Of a stretch of 64,000 nucleotides of DNA, positions 55,128 to 62,072 are shown in pieces. Both the position numbers and the translations under genes were made by a program. Source of the stretch: Burkholderia diffusa (GTDB lineage Bacteria; Pseudomonadota; Gammaproteobacteria; Burkholderiales; Burkholderiaceae); contig NZ_CABVPN010000016.1 in assembly GCF_902499115.1 (NCBI RefSeq), forward strand, positions 62,001 through 126,000, written 5' to 3'. The number at the start of each line of letters is the position of its first letter. The stretch's first letter is position 1. Under the pieces are notes generated by a model. The model made no database searches, was not told where the DNA came from, and saw nothing but the letters and a program-made list of their open reading frames with translations.

Positions 55128-55154
55128 TTTCATTCCATCGTCAAGCGCGCGCAC

Positions 55155-55160
55155 TACAAT
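55155..55160 (+). promoter_or_regulatory. Candidate -10 of VOC-family gene
   Basis: TACAAT 106 bases before the start codon and after the tal terminator. No good -35. Confidence 0.35.
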
Positions 55161-55265
55161 CCACGTCACGAGTGCGCCGGCCGCATCCCGGCGTGCTCTT
55201 CCCGGTCAATCTTGGAAGTACCCGGGCCGGCACCGACACGCCGGCCCGGCCAACAGGAGACAACG

Positions 55266-55718
55266 ATGCAGGTCCAACCGTATCTGACGTTCTACGGCCG
55301 CGCGGAAGAGGCCCTTCAGTTCTACGAAAAGGCGCTCGGCGCGAAGACGATGTTCAAGATGCACTTCAAGGACGCGCCGCCGAATCCCGACTATCCGATG
55401 TCGCCGGAAATGAGCGACAAGGTGATGCATGCGAGCTTCACGATCGGCGACTCGATGATCATGTGCTCGGACGGCGACTGCAGCCAGCCGGGCGGCACGC
55501 ATTCGGGTTATTCGCTGTCGCTGAACCCGGCGACGGTCGAAGAAGGCCAGAAGCTGTTCAATGCGCTCGCCGACGGTGGCGAAGTGACGATGCCGTTCGG
55601 CAAGACGTTCTGGGCGCTCGGCTTCGGCATGGCGAAGGATCGTTTCGGCGTGCACTGGATGGTCAACGTCGAAGATCTCTCGCAACGCGAGGATCTCGCG
55701 AAACGCGCGGGGCAGTAA
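55266..55718 (+). CDS. VOC-family (PhnB-like) protein
   Basis: A 150-residue soluble protein of the vicinal-oxygen-chelate/glyoxalase fold, PhnB-like branch. MQVQPYLTFYGRAEEALQFY opens the fold; VMHASFTIGDSMIMCSDG and the final DRFGVHWMVNVED stretch are family features. The reaction is not known; PhnB-type proteins often lack an assigned function. Single gene, own promoter-like site, convergent with the lipoprotein operon. Confidence 0.85.
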   Translation: MQVQPYLTFYGRAEEALQFYEKALGAKTMFKMHFKDAPPNPDYPMSPEMSDKVMHASFTIGDSMIMCSDGDCSQPGGTHSGYSLSLNPATVEEGQKLFNALADGGEVTMPFGKTFWALGFGMAKDRFGVHWMVNVEDLSQREDLAKRAGQ

Positions 55719-55727
55719 CGCACGCGC

Positions 55728-55767
55728 GCCGCCCGGACCGCCGCGCAAGCGCCGTGATCCGGGCGGC
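55728..55767. terminator. Stem-loop between convergent VOC and lipoprotein genes
   Basis: GCCGCCCGGA and TCCGGGCGGC form a perfect 10-bp stem around a 20-base loop in the gap between two convergent genes. No T-run; may slow read-through in both directions. Confidence 0.4.
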
Positions 55768-55771
55768 CTCG

Positions 55772-56284
55772 CTACTTGCGCAGCGCCTCCGCCAGCGCCC
55801 GCTCCAGCGTGCCGTTCGAGCGGCACGCGACGCGCGCGCTCTTCTGCTTGCCGGCCGCGACCACGCTGGCCGTGCCCGCGACGTCGATCGACACGGTCAC
55901 GCCTTGCGTGGCGTCGTCGATGCGCGTCACCACCTTCAGCGTGTGTGTCACGTTGGACGTCTGCTTCAGCTCGGAGCAATCCAGGAAATTCCCTGCGTTC
56001 GGATAATCGGCATAGGCGGCGGCCAGGAGCCCCGCATCGCGATCGCTGACGCGCACGGCGAGCTTGTGGTCCGCGTAGAACTGCGCGACGGCCGTCCATA
56101 CTTCGTCATACTTGCGATTGCCGATTACGATGCCCGACGCATCGTCGGCGCCGTGCGCGCCGTCGGACGTATCCTGCCGCTGCGGCGGCGCATCGCGCGC
56201 CGCGTACCGCTGTCCTGGACCGTAGACTGAAATGCAGCCGGCGAGCATCGCGCACAGCAGCGCGGCCGGCAAGATCGTTTTCAT
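55772..56284 (-). CDS. Predicted lipoprotein, downstream of micro-lipoproteins
   Basis: A 170-residue lipoprotein of unknown function. Its signal ends in LLCAMLAGC with Cys17; the body starts SVYGPGQRYAARDAPPQRQD and contains VIGNRKYDEVWTAVAQFYAD. The late cysteine pair (LDCSELK, ARVACRSNG) may make a disulfide. The start is preceded by GGTGGG. It is third in an operon with two tiny lipoprotein genes upstream (11 and about 12 bases apart). Its short post-Cys segment resembles theirs only in the signal region. Confidence 0.85.
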   Translation of the reverse strand: MKTILPAALLCAMLAGCISVYGPGQRYAARDAPPQRQDTSDGAHGADDASGIVIGNRKYDEVWTAVAQFYADHKLAVRVSDRDAGLLAAAYADYPNAGNFLDCSELKQTSNVTHTLKVVTRIDDATQGVTVSIDVAGTASVVAAGKQKSARVACRSNGTLERALAEALRK

Positions 56285-56295
56285 CGGGCCCACCA

Positions 56296-56370
56296 TCACC
56301 GGTAATACATGTTCGCGCAGCCGGCGAGCAGGATCGGGGCGACGAGCACCCACATCAACAGGACTCTCAT
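56296..56370 (-). CDS. Micro-lipoprotein 2 (24 residues)
   Basis: A 24-residue ORF MRVLLMWVLVAPILLAGC plus ANMYYR. It is a complete lipoprotein signal with lipobox LLAGC; after processing only seven residues remain (CANMYYR). GAGG with six-base spacing precedes the ATG. The product would be a lipidated heptapeptide in the envelope. The preceding ORF ends with the same NxYYR finish. Confidence 0.7.
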   Translation of the reverse strand: MRVLLMWVLVAPILLAGCANMYYR

Positions 56371-56378
56371 CGTTCGCC

Positions 56379-56456
56379 TCACCGGTAGTACGCGTTCACG
56401 CAACCGGCAAGCGCGGCGCACCACAGGCCAAGCACCAGCATCCCAATCTTCATCAT
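56379..56456 (-). CDS. Micro-lipoprotein 1 (25 residues)
   Basis: A 25-residue ORF MMKIGMLVLGLWCAALAGC plus VNAYYR, with a lipobox ALAGC. GAGGG lies five bases before the first of two consecutive ATGs. Mature product would be CVNAYYR. Paralogue of the next ORF: both finish AGC-x-N-x-YYR. Its stop and the next start are eight bases apart. A TAGGAT-like -10 is at 56585-56590 on the minus strand. Too short for ordinary gene finders. Confidence 0.7.
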   Translation of the reverse strand: MMKIGMLVLGLWCAALAGCVNAYYR

Positions 56457-56653
56457 TGCATCCCTCATGTAGTCGAATCGTGTCGAGATCGAATCACCCG
56501 GCGTGGCCGGGCGGGACGCAATACTGGCAAACAGGAAGCGCAGCTTCCAATCGGTCTTCCACCGATTTTCGCCGCGGCGCGACTATCCTAGAATCGCTTG
56601 GAGATCAACGGAAACGGAAGCACGGCCGCACGGGGCGTTCACGGCGGACCATG

Positions 56654-56682
56654 CAAAACGCCCGCGATTTGCGTCGCGGGCG
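56654..56682 (-). terminator. Terminator of SSS symporter operon
   Basis: CGCCCGCG and CGCGGGCG with an ACGCAAAT loop, followed by TTTT on the minus strand, 32 bases beyond the symporter stop. Confidence 0.75.
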
Positions 56683-56713
56683 CCGTGTCGAAATTGCAAC
56701 AGCCGGGAGGCGT

Positions 56714-58264
56714 TCAGCCCTCGGCGACGTCGAGGTAATCCTCCGGCCGCGTGCGGTCCTCCGCGTGCGCCATGCCCATCATGCGCACCAGCACGCTCAC
56801 CGCCACCGACACCACCAGGTTCACGACCAGCGACCACACGGCCGCATAGCCGGGAATCGCGAGACCGAACAGGTGGATCGTGAAGATCGAGCTGGCCAGC
56901 TTCAGCGAAATCGCCATCCACGTGCCGCACACGATGCCTGCCGCCCAGCCGGCCAGCAGGCCGCGATGGTCGAGCACGCGCGTGTACAGGCCGAGCACGA
57001 TCGCCGGCAGCGTCTGGATGATCCAGATCCCACCGAGCAGCTGCAACTGGATCGCGTACGTCAACGGCAGCCCGAGGATGAACGCGACCGCGCCGACCTT
57101 CACGATCAGCGACACGAGTTTCGCGACGTGCGTCTCCTGGTCGTGCGTCATGTTGCGGTTCACGAACTCGCGGTGGATGTTGCGCGTGTACAGGTTCGCG
57201 GCCGCGATCGACATGATCGCCGCCGGCACCAGCGCGCCGATGCCGATCGCCGCGAACGCGACGCCGACGAACCACGACGGGAAATACTCGAGGAACAGCG
57301 CGGGCACCGCGAAGTTCGGGCCGAACGCCTTGAAGTACGGCGCGTACTGCGGCATGTCCTTCACGCCCGCCGCGAGCGCCATGTAGCCGAGCAGCGCGAG
57401 CAGGCCGAGCACGAACGAATACGCGGGCAGCATCGCCATGTTGCGGCGGATCGAGTTGCCCGACGCCGACGACAGGATCGCCGTGACCGAGTGCGGATAC
57501 AGAAACAGCGCGAGCGCGGAGCCGATCGCGAGCGTCGCATACGCGCTGTAGCCGTTCAGGCTCGTCGCATCGGGCGCTTTCAGCAGCAGCTTCGCCGGCG
57601 GCACCGACGCGAAGATGTGGCTGAAGCCGCCGAGCTTCGCGGGGATCACGATGACCGCCGCCGCGATCGTGATGTAGATCAGGATGTCCTTCACGATCGC
57701 GATCATCGCGGGCGCGCGCAGCCCCGACGTGTAGGTGTATGCGGCGAGAATCGCGAACGCGATGATGAGCGGCAGGTCGCCGACGAAGCCGGTCGTGTCG
57801 AAACCCAGCGCGCCGATCACGACTTCGATGCCGACGAGCTGCAGCGCGATGTACGGCATCGTCGCGAGGATGCCCGTCACCGCGATCGCGAGCGCGAGCA
57901 TCCGGCTGCCGTAACGCGCGTTGACGAAGTCGGCGGCCGTCACGTAGCCGTGCCGCTTCGCGATGCTCCACAGCTTCGGAAACACGACGAACGCGAACGG
58001 GTAGATCAGGATCGTGTACGGCAACGCGAAGAAGCCCATCGCGCCGGCGCCGAACACGAGCGCGGGCACCGCGACGAACGTGTAGGCCGTGTAGAGGTCG
58101 CCGCCGAGCAGGAACCACGTGACGATCGTACCGAAGCGGCGGCCGCCGAGTCCCCATTCGTCGAGGTGGGCGAGATCGCCGCGCCGCCAGTTCGCGGCGA
58201 GAAAACCGAGTATGGTGACACCGATGAACAGGAGTACGAAGACGAAGGTCGCGCCGAGATTCAT
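56714..58264 (-). CDS. mctP: Sodium:solute symporter, MctP-like monocarboxylate carrier
   Basis: A 516-residue inner-membrane protein of the SSS family with about 13 helices. Its N-terminal region reads FLAANWRRGDLAHLDEWGLG, then WFLLGGDLYTAYTFVAVPAL. Length and partner gene match MctP, the rhizobial carrier for lactate, pyruvate and alanine, but the substrate here is not shown. Its start overlaps the stop of the DUF3311 gene by ATGA, the usual MctP arrangement. Ends in an Asp/Glu-rich tail EDRTRPEDYLDVAEG. Confidence 0.85.
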   Translation of the reverse strand: MNLGATFVFVLLFIGVTILGFLAANWRRGDLAHLDEWGLGGRRFGTIVTWFLLGGDLYTAYTFVAVPALVFGAGAMGFFALPYTILIYPFAFVVFPKLWSIAKRHGYVTAADFVNARYGSRMLALAIAVTGILATMPYIALQLVGIEVVIGALGFDTTGFVGDLPLIIAFAILAAYTYTSGLRAPAMIAIVKDILIYITIAAAVIVIPAKLGGFSHIFASVPPAKLLLKAPDATSLNGYSAYATLAIGSALALFLYPHSVTAILSSASGNSIRRNMAMLPAYSFVLGLLALLGYMALAAGVKDMPQYAPYFKAFGPNFAVPALFLEYFPSWFVGVAFAAIGIGALVPAAIMSIAAANLYTRNIHREFVNRNMTHDQETHVAKLVSLIVKVGAVAFILGLPLTYAIQLQLLGGIWIIQTLPAIVLGLYTRVLDHRGLLAGWAAGIVCGTWMAISLKLASSIFTIHLFGLAIPGYAAVWSLVVNLVVSVAVSVLVRMMGMAHAEDRTRPEDYLDVAEG

Positions 58265-58503
58265 CGCGCACCTCCCTGCGTGCCGCCTGCCTTCCATGCG
58301 TGCTTGGTCTTGAAATACACGAACGCGGTGATCACCGCGCTAATGAACACCCACAGCAACTGGTACCAGTAGAAAAACGGAAAACCCAACCATTGCGGTT
58401 CGATCTTGCTGTACGAAGGCACCCAGACCATCGCGATCAGCGGCAGCACCAGCAGCCAGAGCCAGCGCTTGGCGGCCCGATTGGCGTCGGCATCGTGAGC
58501 CAT
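58261..58503 (-). CDS. DUF3311 small membrane protein
   Basis: An 80-residue protein with two hydrophobic helices (WLWLLVLPLIAMVWVPSYS and FFYWYQLLWVFISAVITAFV). DUF3311 partners of SSS carboxylate symporters are of this length and always directly precede them. The stop overlaps the symporter ATG, so both are co-translated. It likely helps membrane insertion or stability; inference. Confidence 0.88.
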   Translation of the reverse strand: MAHDADANRAAKRWLWLLVLPLIAMVWVPSYSKIEPQWLGFPFFYWYQLLWVFISAVITAFVYFKTKHAWKAGGTQGGAR

Positions 58504-58602
58504 GACGTCTCCTCATCTTTCCCGGTTATCGATCTTGTCAAGCGGGTACGGCGGCGAGAGGAGGGGCAAAACGGGTAAGCTGCGGCTCCCCTGGCTTCGC
58601 GC

Positions 58603-58608
58603 CAGTAT
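58603..58608 (-). promoter_or_regulatory. Candidate -10 of DUF3311-symporter operon
   Basis: TATACT on the minus strand about 100 bases before the DUF3311 start. No clear -35. Confidence 0.35.
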
Positions 58609-58703
58609 AGGAGCCGCGAGCGAGCGGTCAAGCAGGGGCGAACCCGAGGTGATCCGCCCCCCCAGTCAAGCGGTTGCACCGGCATGCGACCGGTGCATGA
58701 GCG

Positions 58704-59621
58704 TCAGATCGCGAACGAGGATTCGCGCGCGCCGGTCGTTTCTTTCAAAGCTTTCACCCACTTGCGCGCGGGGAGCTTCAGCGTGTCCTCGATCAGCTTC
58801 GCGCGGGCTTCCAGCTGCGCGAACGACACGTCGAGCGCGGGGCCCGAGAACGCGATCGCGATCCGGTTGCCGTCGTGCACTTCCGGCAGCGCGATCACGC
58901 GATGGTCGAACGCCGCGTTCAGGTGCTTCATGTTGCGCACGAAGCTCGGATGGTCGCCGAACAGGTTGATCGTCGCGACGCCCGCGTCGGCGAGGCAGCC
59001 GCGCACCGCGCGGTAGAACGCGACGCTGTCGAGCACCGGGCCGCGGGCGGTCGCGTCGTACAGGTCGATCTGCAATGCGCCCGTCGTGCCGCGGTTGGCC
59101 GGATCGTTGACGAAATCCCATGCATCGGCTTCATGCACGACGAGGCGTGCGTCATCGGGCGGCAGCGCGAACATCGTGCGCGCCGCGACGATCACGGCCG
59201 GGTTCAGTTCGACGGCCTCGACCTTCGCGTGCGGCAGGAAGCGGTGCGAGAACTTGGTGAGCGCGCCGGTGCCGAGCCCGAGCTGGACGATCCGCTCGGG
59301 CGTTTCGAGGAACAGCAGCCACGCCATCATCTGCTGCGCGTATTCGAGCTCGATGTGCAGCGGCTTCGAGATCCGCATCGCACCTTGCACCCATTCGGTA
59401 CCGAAGTGCAGGAAGCGCACGCCGCGCTCTTCGGAGAACGTGACGGGTGCGAAGCGCGGCTTGCGCGGCGCCTCGAAGACGGGCACGTCGTCGTGTTCGT
59501 CGATCTCCGGACGGCGCTTCACGCGCGGCGGCTGGAGCTTTTCGGAGCCGTTGTAGGCGGCCGGCTTGCGTTGCTTGAACGCGCGCGCCTCGGCGGACGC
59601 GCGCTTGATCAGTCGGGTCAT
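58704..59621 (-). CDS. Spermidine synthase-like protein
   Basis: A 305-residue protein with a Rossmann methyltransferase-type core. RIVQLGLGTGALTKFSHRF near residue 115 is the SAM/decarboxylated-SAM binding loop and VEAVELNPAVIVAARTMF follows. Members are annotated as spermidine synthase-like, though full polyamine residues are not obvious and the N-terminal 70 residues are charged. A reaction cannot be assigned with certainty. Starts MTRLIKRAS. On its other side begins a foreign-looking segment. Confidence 0.8.
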   Translation of the reverse strand: MTRLIKRASAEARAFKQRKPAAYNGSEKLQPPRVKRRPEIDEHDDVPVFEAPRKPRFAPVTFSEERGVRFLHFGTEWVQGAMRISKPLHIELEYAQQMMAWLLFLETPERIVQLGLGTGALTKFSHRFLPHAKVEAVELNPAVIVAARTMFALPPDDARLVVHEADAWDFVNDPANRGTTGALQIDLYDATARGPVLDSVAFYRAVRGCLADAGVATINLFGDHPSFVRNMKHLNAAFDHRVIALPEVHDGNRIAIAFSGPALDVSFAQLEARAKLIEDTLKLPARKWVKALKETTGARESSFAI

Positions 59622-60070
59622 GTGTGAATCTCGCTGGGTGAAGCTGGTTTTGGCGGACGAGAGGATAGCATTGGCGGGGGATCGTGGCCGTGCCGCATGC
59701 CCTGCATGACTTCGAATCCGGTTGGCGCTACGCTGCATTCGGTGATCGATGAAGGACACATGACCTCGAGCTGCAGGAAGATCTGGTTTCCGGCGAAACG
59801 CTATCGCTGAGAATGGGGGTTGCCTGTGGCTTGGCTGGGCTGGGTCGTGCCGCCCCGGTTCGCGATCGGAGTCATTGCGAGCGTGTCGCTACTGCCGCTC
59901 CACAAGTCACCCTCTCACGTACGGCATGTGCACTGCGACGTTGTCCGCACTACCGATCGTCGTGTGCTGGATCAAGCGCGAGAAGCCCGAATGGAGATCA
60001 GATAAAGAAAATTGAGCGGGCGGGAGCGCTGGCCGCGTCCTCGCCGGAGACTCAAAACACACGCTTCACG
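59622..60070. other. Gap before the AT-rich orphan gene
   Basis: No convincing gene. The first half is ordinary GC-rich sequence. GAATGGGGG (59811-59819) is repeated inverted at 60965-60973, bracketing the orphan gene; this could be the edge of an inserted segment but may be chance. The open frame from 59813 is not credible as an N-terminal extension. Confidence 0.4.
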
Positions 60071-60114
60071 ATTGACTTGCGCACATTGTGCGCGCACAAT
60101 GTGCGCAAGTCAAT
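60071..60114. promoter_or_regulatory. Perfect 44-bp palindrome with twin sigma70-like promoters
   Basis: The 22-base arm ATTGACTTGCGCACATTG plus TGCG is followed by its exact complement, with no loop. Within it, TTGACT, a 17-base spacer and CACAAT form a promoter (60072-60100); by symmetry an identical one faces left. Two overlapping 15-bp palindromes GCGCACA(T/A)TGTGCGC (60079-60093 and 60092-60106) fill the -35/-10 space, as operators would. The plus-strand start site would be near 60107, 27 bases before the orphan gene ATG. Confidence 0.8.
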
Positions 60115-60133
60115 TTCGATTACCGGTGGTGTA

Positions 60134-60949
60134 ATGACCTGGTCATATGTCTATTTATCGAGCCGCGCTACTCACATCGAATCTCAAACAGTTTTCGAGA
60201 TCGAATTTGCGCGAAATATTCAATCCTCGGCCGACCTCACGATCCGCCCACTGGCTGGTTCGAAGAAAAAATTCAGCACAGCGGAACTGAAAATTCTCAG
60301 GGATGAGCTTTGGGAGAATCACCTCGGTGAGCGCCGCAGAAACGAGATGCGTTGCCTCGTCGAAAACGACTTCTCCGGTGACAGACAACAGGTAGCTACA
60401 ATTATTTCGGAATTGACGGCCAAGAACGTGTCTGTCCGAAGCATTCAAGCATGGTTAATCGAACCGGGAAAACCTAGTAGCCGGCAATGTCCGGAGTGGG
60501 CATTGAAAGCACTTCACGACTACACTTGCCGACCTGAGAATGAGCAACGCCTTCGCGCACGACGCGAGTACAAAGCAGGTCAACCACTCGCCATTAAGCG
60601 TACGTCGCTCGACGTCTACGACAAATACGCAGTAGATATGGCGACCAATCAGATCGAAGCTGATCAGCATAAGCGAGACTCGTGGAGAAACTTGCCCTAT
60701 GGAGAAATTCCAGACAAATTATTCGAGCTTGAAAATCGCTTGACCGGTCATCTTCACTATCTGCAGACACAACTTGTTGCCATATCAATCGCCCTGAGGA
60801 CCTGTGAATCTTTCGACGAGTTCAAACAAAAGGTGCTCGAAGATATCGATAATCAAACCTCGGAAGACTATTTCGTCAGAGAGGCTCGTCGCGCCATCGA
60901 GTCAAGAACTGACGAGTTTTCGAACGTGGAAGGCCTGTTGAACAAATAA
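60134..60949 (+). CDS. AT-rich orphan protein with possible helix-turn-helix
   Basis: A 271-residue cytoplasmic protein not recognised from any family. No signal or membrane helix. Residues about 90-140 (QQVATIISELTAKNVSVRSI then QAWLIEPGKPS) look like a helix-turn-helix; the C-terminal half is helical with coiled-coil-like ENRLTGHLHYLQTQLVAISI. GGTGGT is five bases before the ATG. Base use is far from its neighbours: two 60-base lines I counted inside it are 50% and 45% G+C, against 60% in one flanking line. It is flanked by a perfect palindrome at its 5' side. Likely transferred in; DNA-binding is inference. Confidence 0.7.
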   Translation: MTWSYVYLSSRATHIESQTVFEIEFARNIQSSADLTIRPLAGSKKKFSTAELKILRDELWENHLGERRRNEMRCLVENDFSGDRQQVATIISELTAKNVSVRSIQAWLIEPGKPSSRQCPEWALKALHDYTCRPENEQRLRARREYKAGQPLAIKRTSLDVYDKYAVDMATNQIEADQHKRDSWRNLPYGEIPDKLFELENRLTGHLHYLQTQLVAISIALRTCESFDEFKQKVLEDIDNQTSEDYFVREARRAIESRTDEFSNVEGLLNK

Positions 60950-60991
60950 GCAACCGTTACTCGGCCCCCATTCCGACAATGTGTGTGGGCA

Positions 60992-61468
60992 TCACGCGCA
61001 AAGCGCTAGCCAAGCCGCCAACTTCTGCTCGAACGACAGCATCGCGTTCGCCGGGCTCGACGAAGGCAGCACGAGCGTGTCGTATCCGGCCTCGCCGATC
61101 ACCTCCGCAAACCGCCCTGCCGTCTTGCCGTTGAAGCACACGCGCTTGAGCAACGGCGCATGCTCGCGCAACGACGCAAAGTCGTTCGGCTTCGCATTCC
61201 GGATAGCAGAATCGAGGCTGCCTTGTCGATGGCACGCATCGAGGACGTCCCAGATGCCGATGCCGTGCGAAAGCACGCGCTCGAGCCGCGCGTCGTACAC
61301 AAGCTCGTGCAGCCCCGGCTCGCCGAGCACGGCACCGAGCAACCGCCAGAACTGGTTGCGCGGATGCGCGTAGTACTGCGCCGCATCGAGCGACGCCTCG
61401 CCCGGAAAGCTGCCGAGGATCATCGTGTGCGTATGCGGCGCGACGACCGGCCCAAAGCCCTGCAGCAT
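60992..61468 (-). CDS. Uracil-DNA glycosylase-fold DNA repair enzyme (family 6-like)
   Basis: A 158-residue protein with the UDG fold. The active-site region reads ILGSFPGEASLDAAQYYAHP followed by RNQFWRLLGAV, the pattern of hypoxanthine-DNA glycosylases (family 6), and VLPSSSPANAMLSFEQKLAAW near the C-terminus is the DNA-binding loop. Expected to remove deaminated bases. Its ATG overlaps the stop of ubiC by ATGA. The start follows the last codon of a longer noise frame. Confidence 0.85.
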   Translation of the reverse strand: MLQGFGPVVAPHTHTMILGSFPGEASLDAAQYYAHPRNQFWRLLGAVLGEPGLHELVYDARLERVLSHGIGIWDVLDACHRQGSLDSAIRNAKPNDFASLREHAPLLKRVCFNGKTAGRFAEVIGEAGYDTLVLPSSSPANAMLSFEQKLAAWLALCA

Positions 61469-62064
61469 CACGCCGCCCCGCGCGGCCCGACGGATCGCGG
61501 CCCGTCGCCGTGCGCATCGAGATGGCGCCACAGCGCAGGCAGCATGCACTCGGTGACCATCAACGGCTTGCCGTGCCGCTGGAACACCGAGCGCCGCGCG
61601 GCGAACGCATGCGGCGCCCGCGCACCCTGCAACGCATGGCTCGCGAGCGCATACAGTGGATGACCGGCGATCACGCGCCGGCTGACGAGCGTGGAGCGTT
61701 CGACTTGCGGATCGCTGTACAGCAGCTCCGCGAGCGGCCGCGTGCGCAACCGCCGCATCGCCTGCCACACGCCCTTGCTGGCCGCGAGCGGCGCGATGCT
61801 GTGCGCGGCGACGTACGGCATGCCGTCGACCGACAGGATCACCTCGCGCACCCACATCGGCGCACGCGGCGCACTGTCGAGCGCGTCCGGTTCGTCGAAC
61901 CACGCGCAGTCGACGGCCTCGCGCGTCACGCGCACGCTCACACCGCCGAGCCGCGCCAGATGCGCGGTCAACGAACCACCGCGCGTCAGCCAGTCGCGCT
62001 GGTCGAGCGTGCAGCCGGGCCGGGGCGTTTCGCGCCAGCCCGCCCGTGCGCCGTCGAATCGCAT
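61468..62064 (-). CDS. ubiC: Chorismate lyase
   Basis: A 198-residue enzyme making 4-hydroxybenzoate and pyruvate from chorismate, the first step of ubiquinone synthesis. The family motifs are MWVREVILSVDG near residue 80 (active arginine) and KPLMVTECMLPAL near the end (active glutamate). Start MRFDGARAGW gives 198 residues; a GTG 12 bases further upstream overlaps the htpG stop by GTGA and is an alternative. It is joined to the glycosylase gene by ATGA. Confidence 0.85.
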   Translation of the reverse strand: MRFDGARAGWRETPRPGCTLDQRDWLTRGGSLTAHLARLGGVSVRVTREAVDCAWFDEPDALDSAPRAPMWVREVILSVDGMPYVAAHSIAPLAASKGVWQAMRRLRTRPLAELLYSDPQVERSTLVSRRVIAGHPLYALASHALQGARAPHAFAARRSVFQRHGKPLMVTECMLPALWRHLDAHGDGPRSVGPRGAA

Positions 62065-62072
62065 CCGCGCGT

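Noticed and set aside
59711..59719. TTCGAATCC, similar to a tRNA T-loop.
   Set aside because: No acceptor stem or other tRNA arms surround it on either strand, so it is neither a tRNA nor a clear attachment site.
59813..60133. N-terminal extension of the orphan gene.
   Set aside because: It is Arg/Ser/Ala-rich, crosses the palindrome and would place the gene's promoter inside itself; the start at 60134 has a ribosome site.
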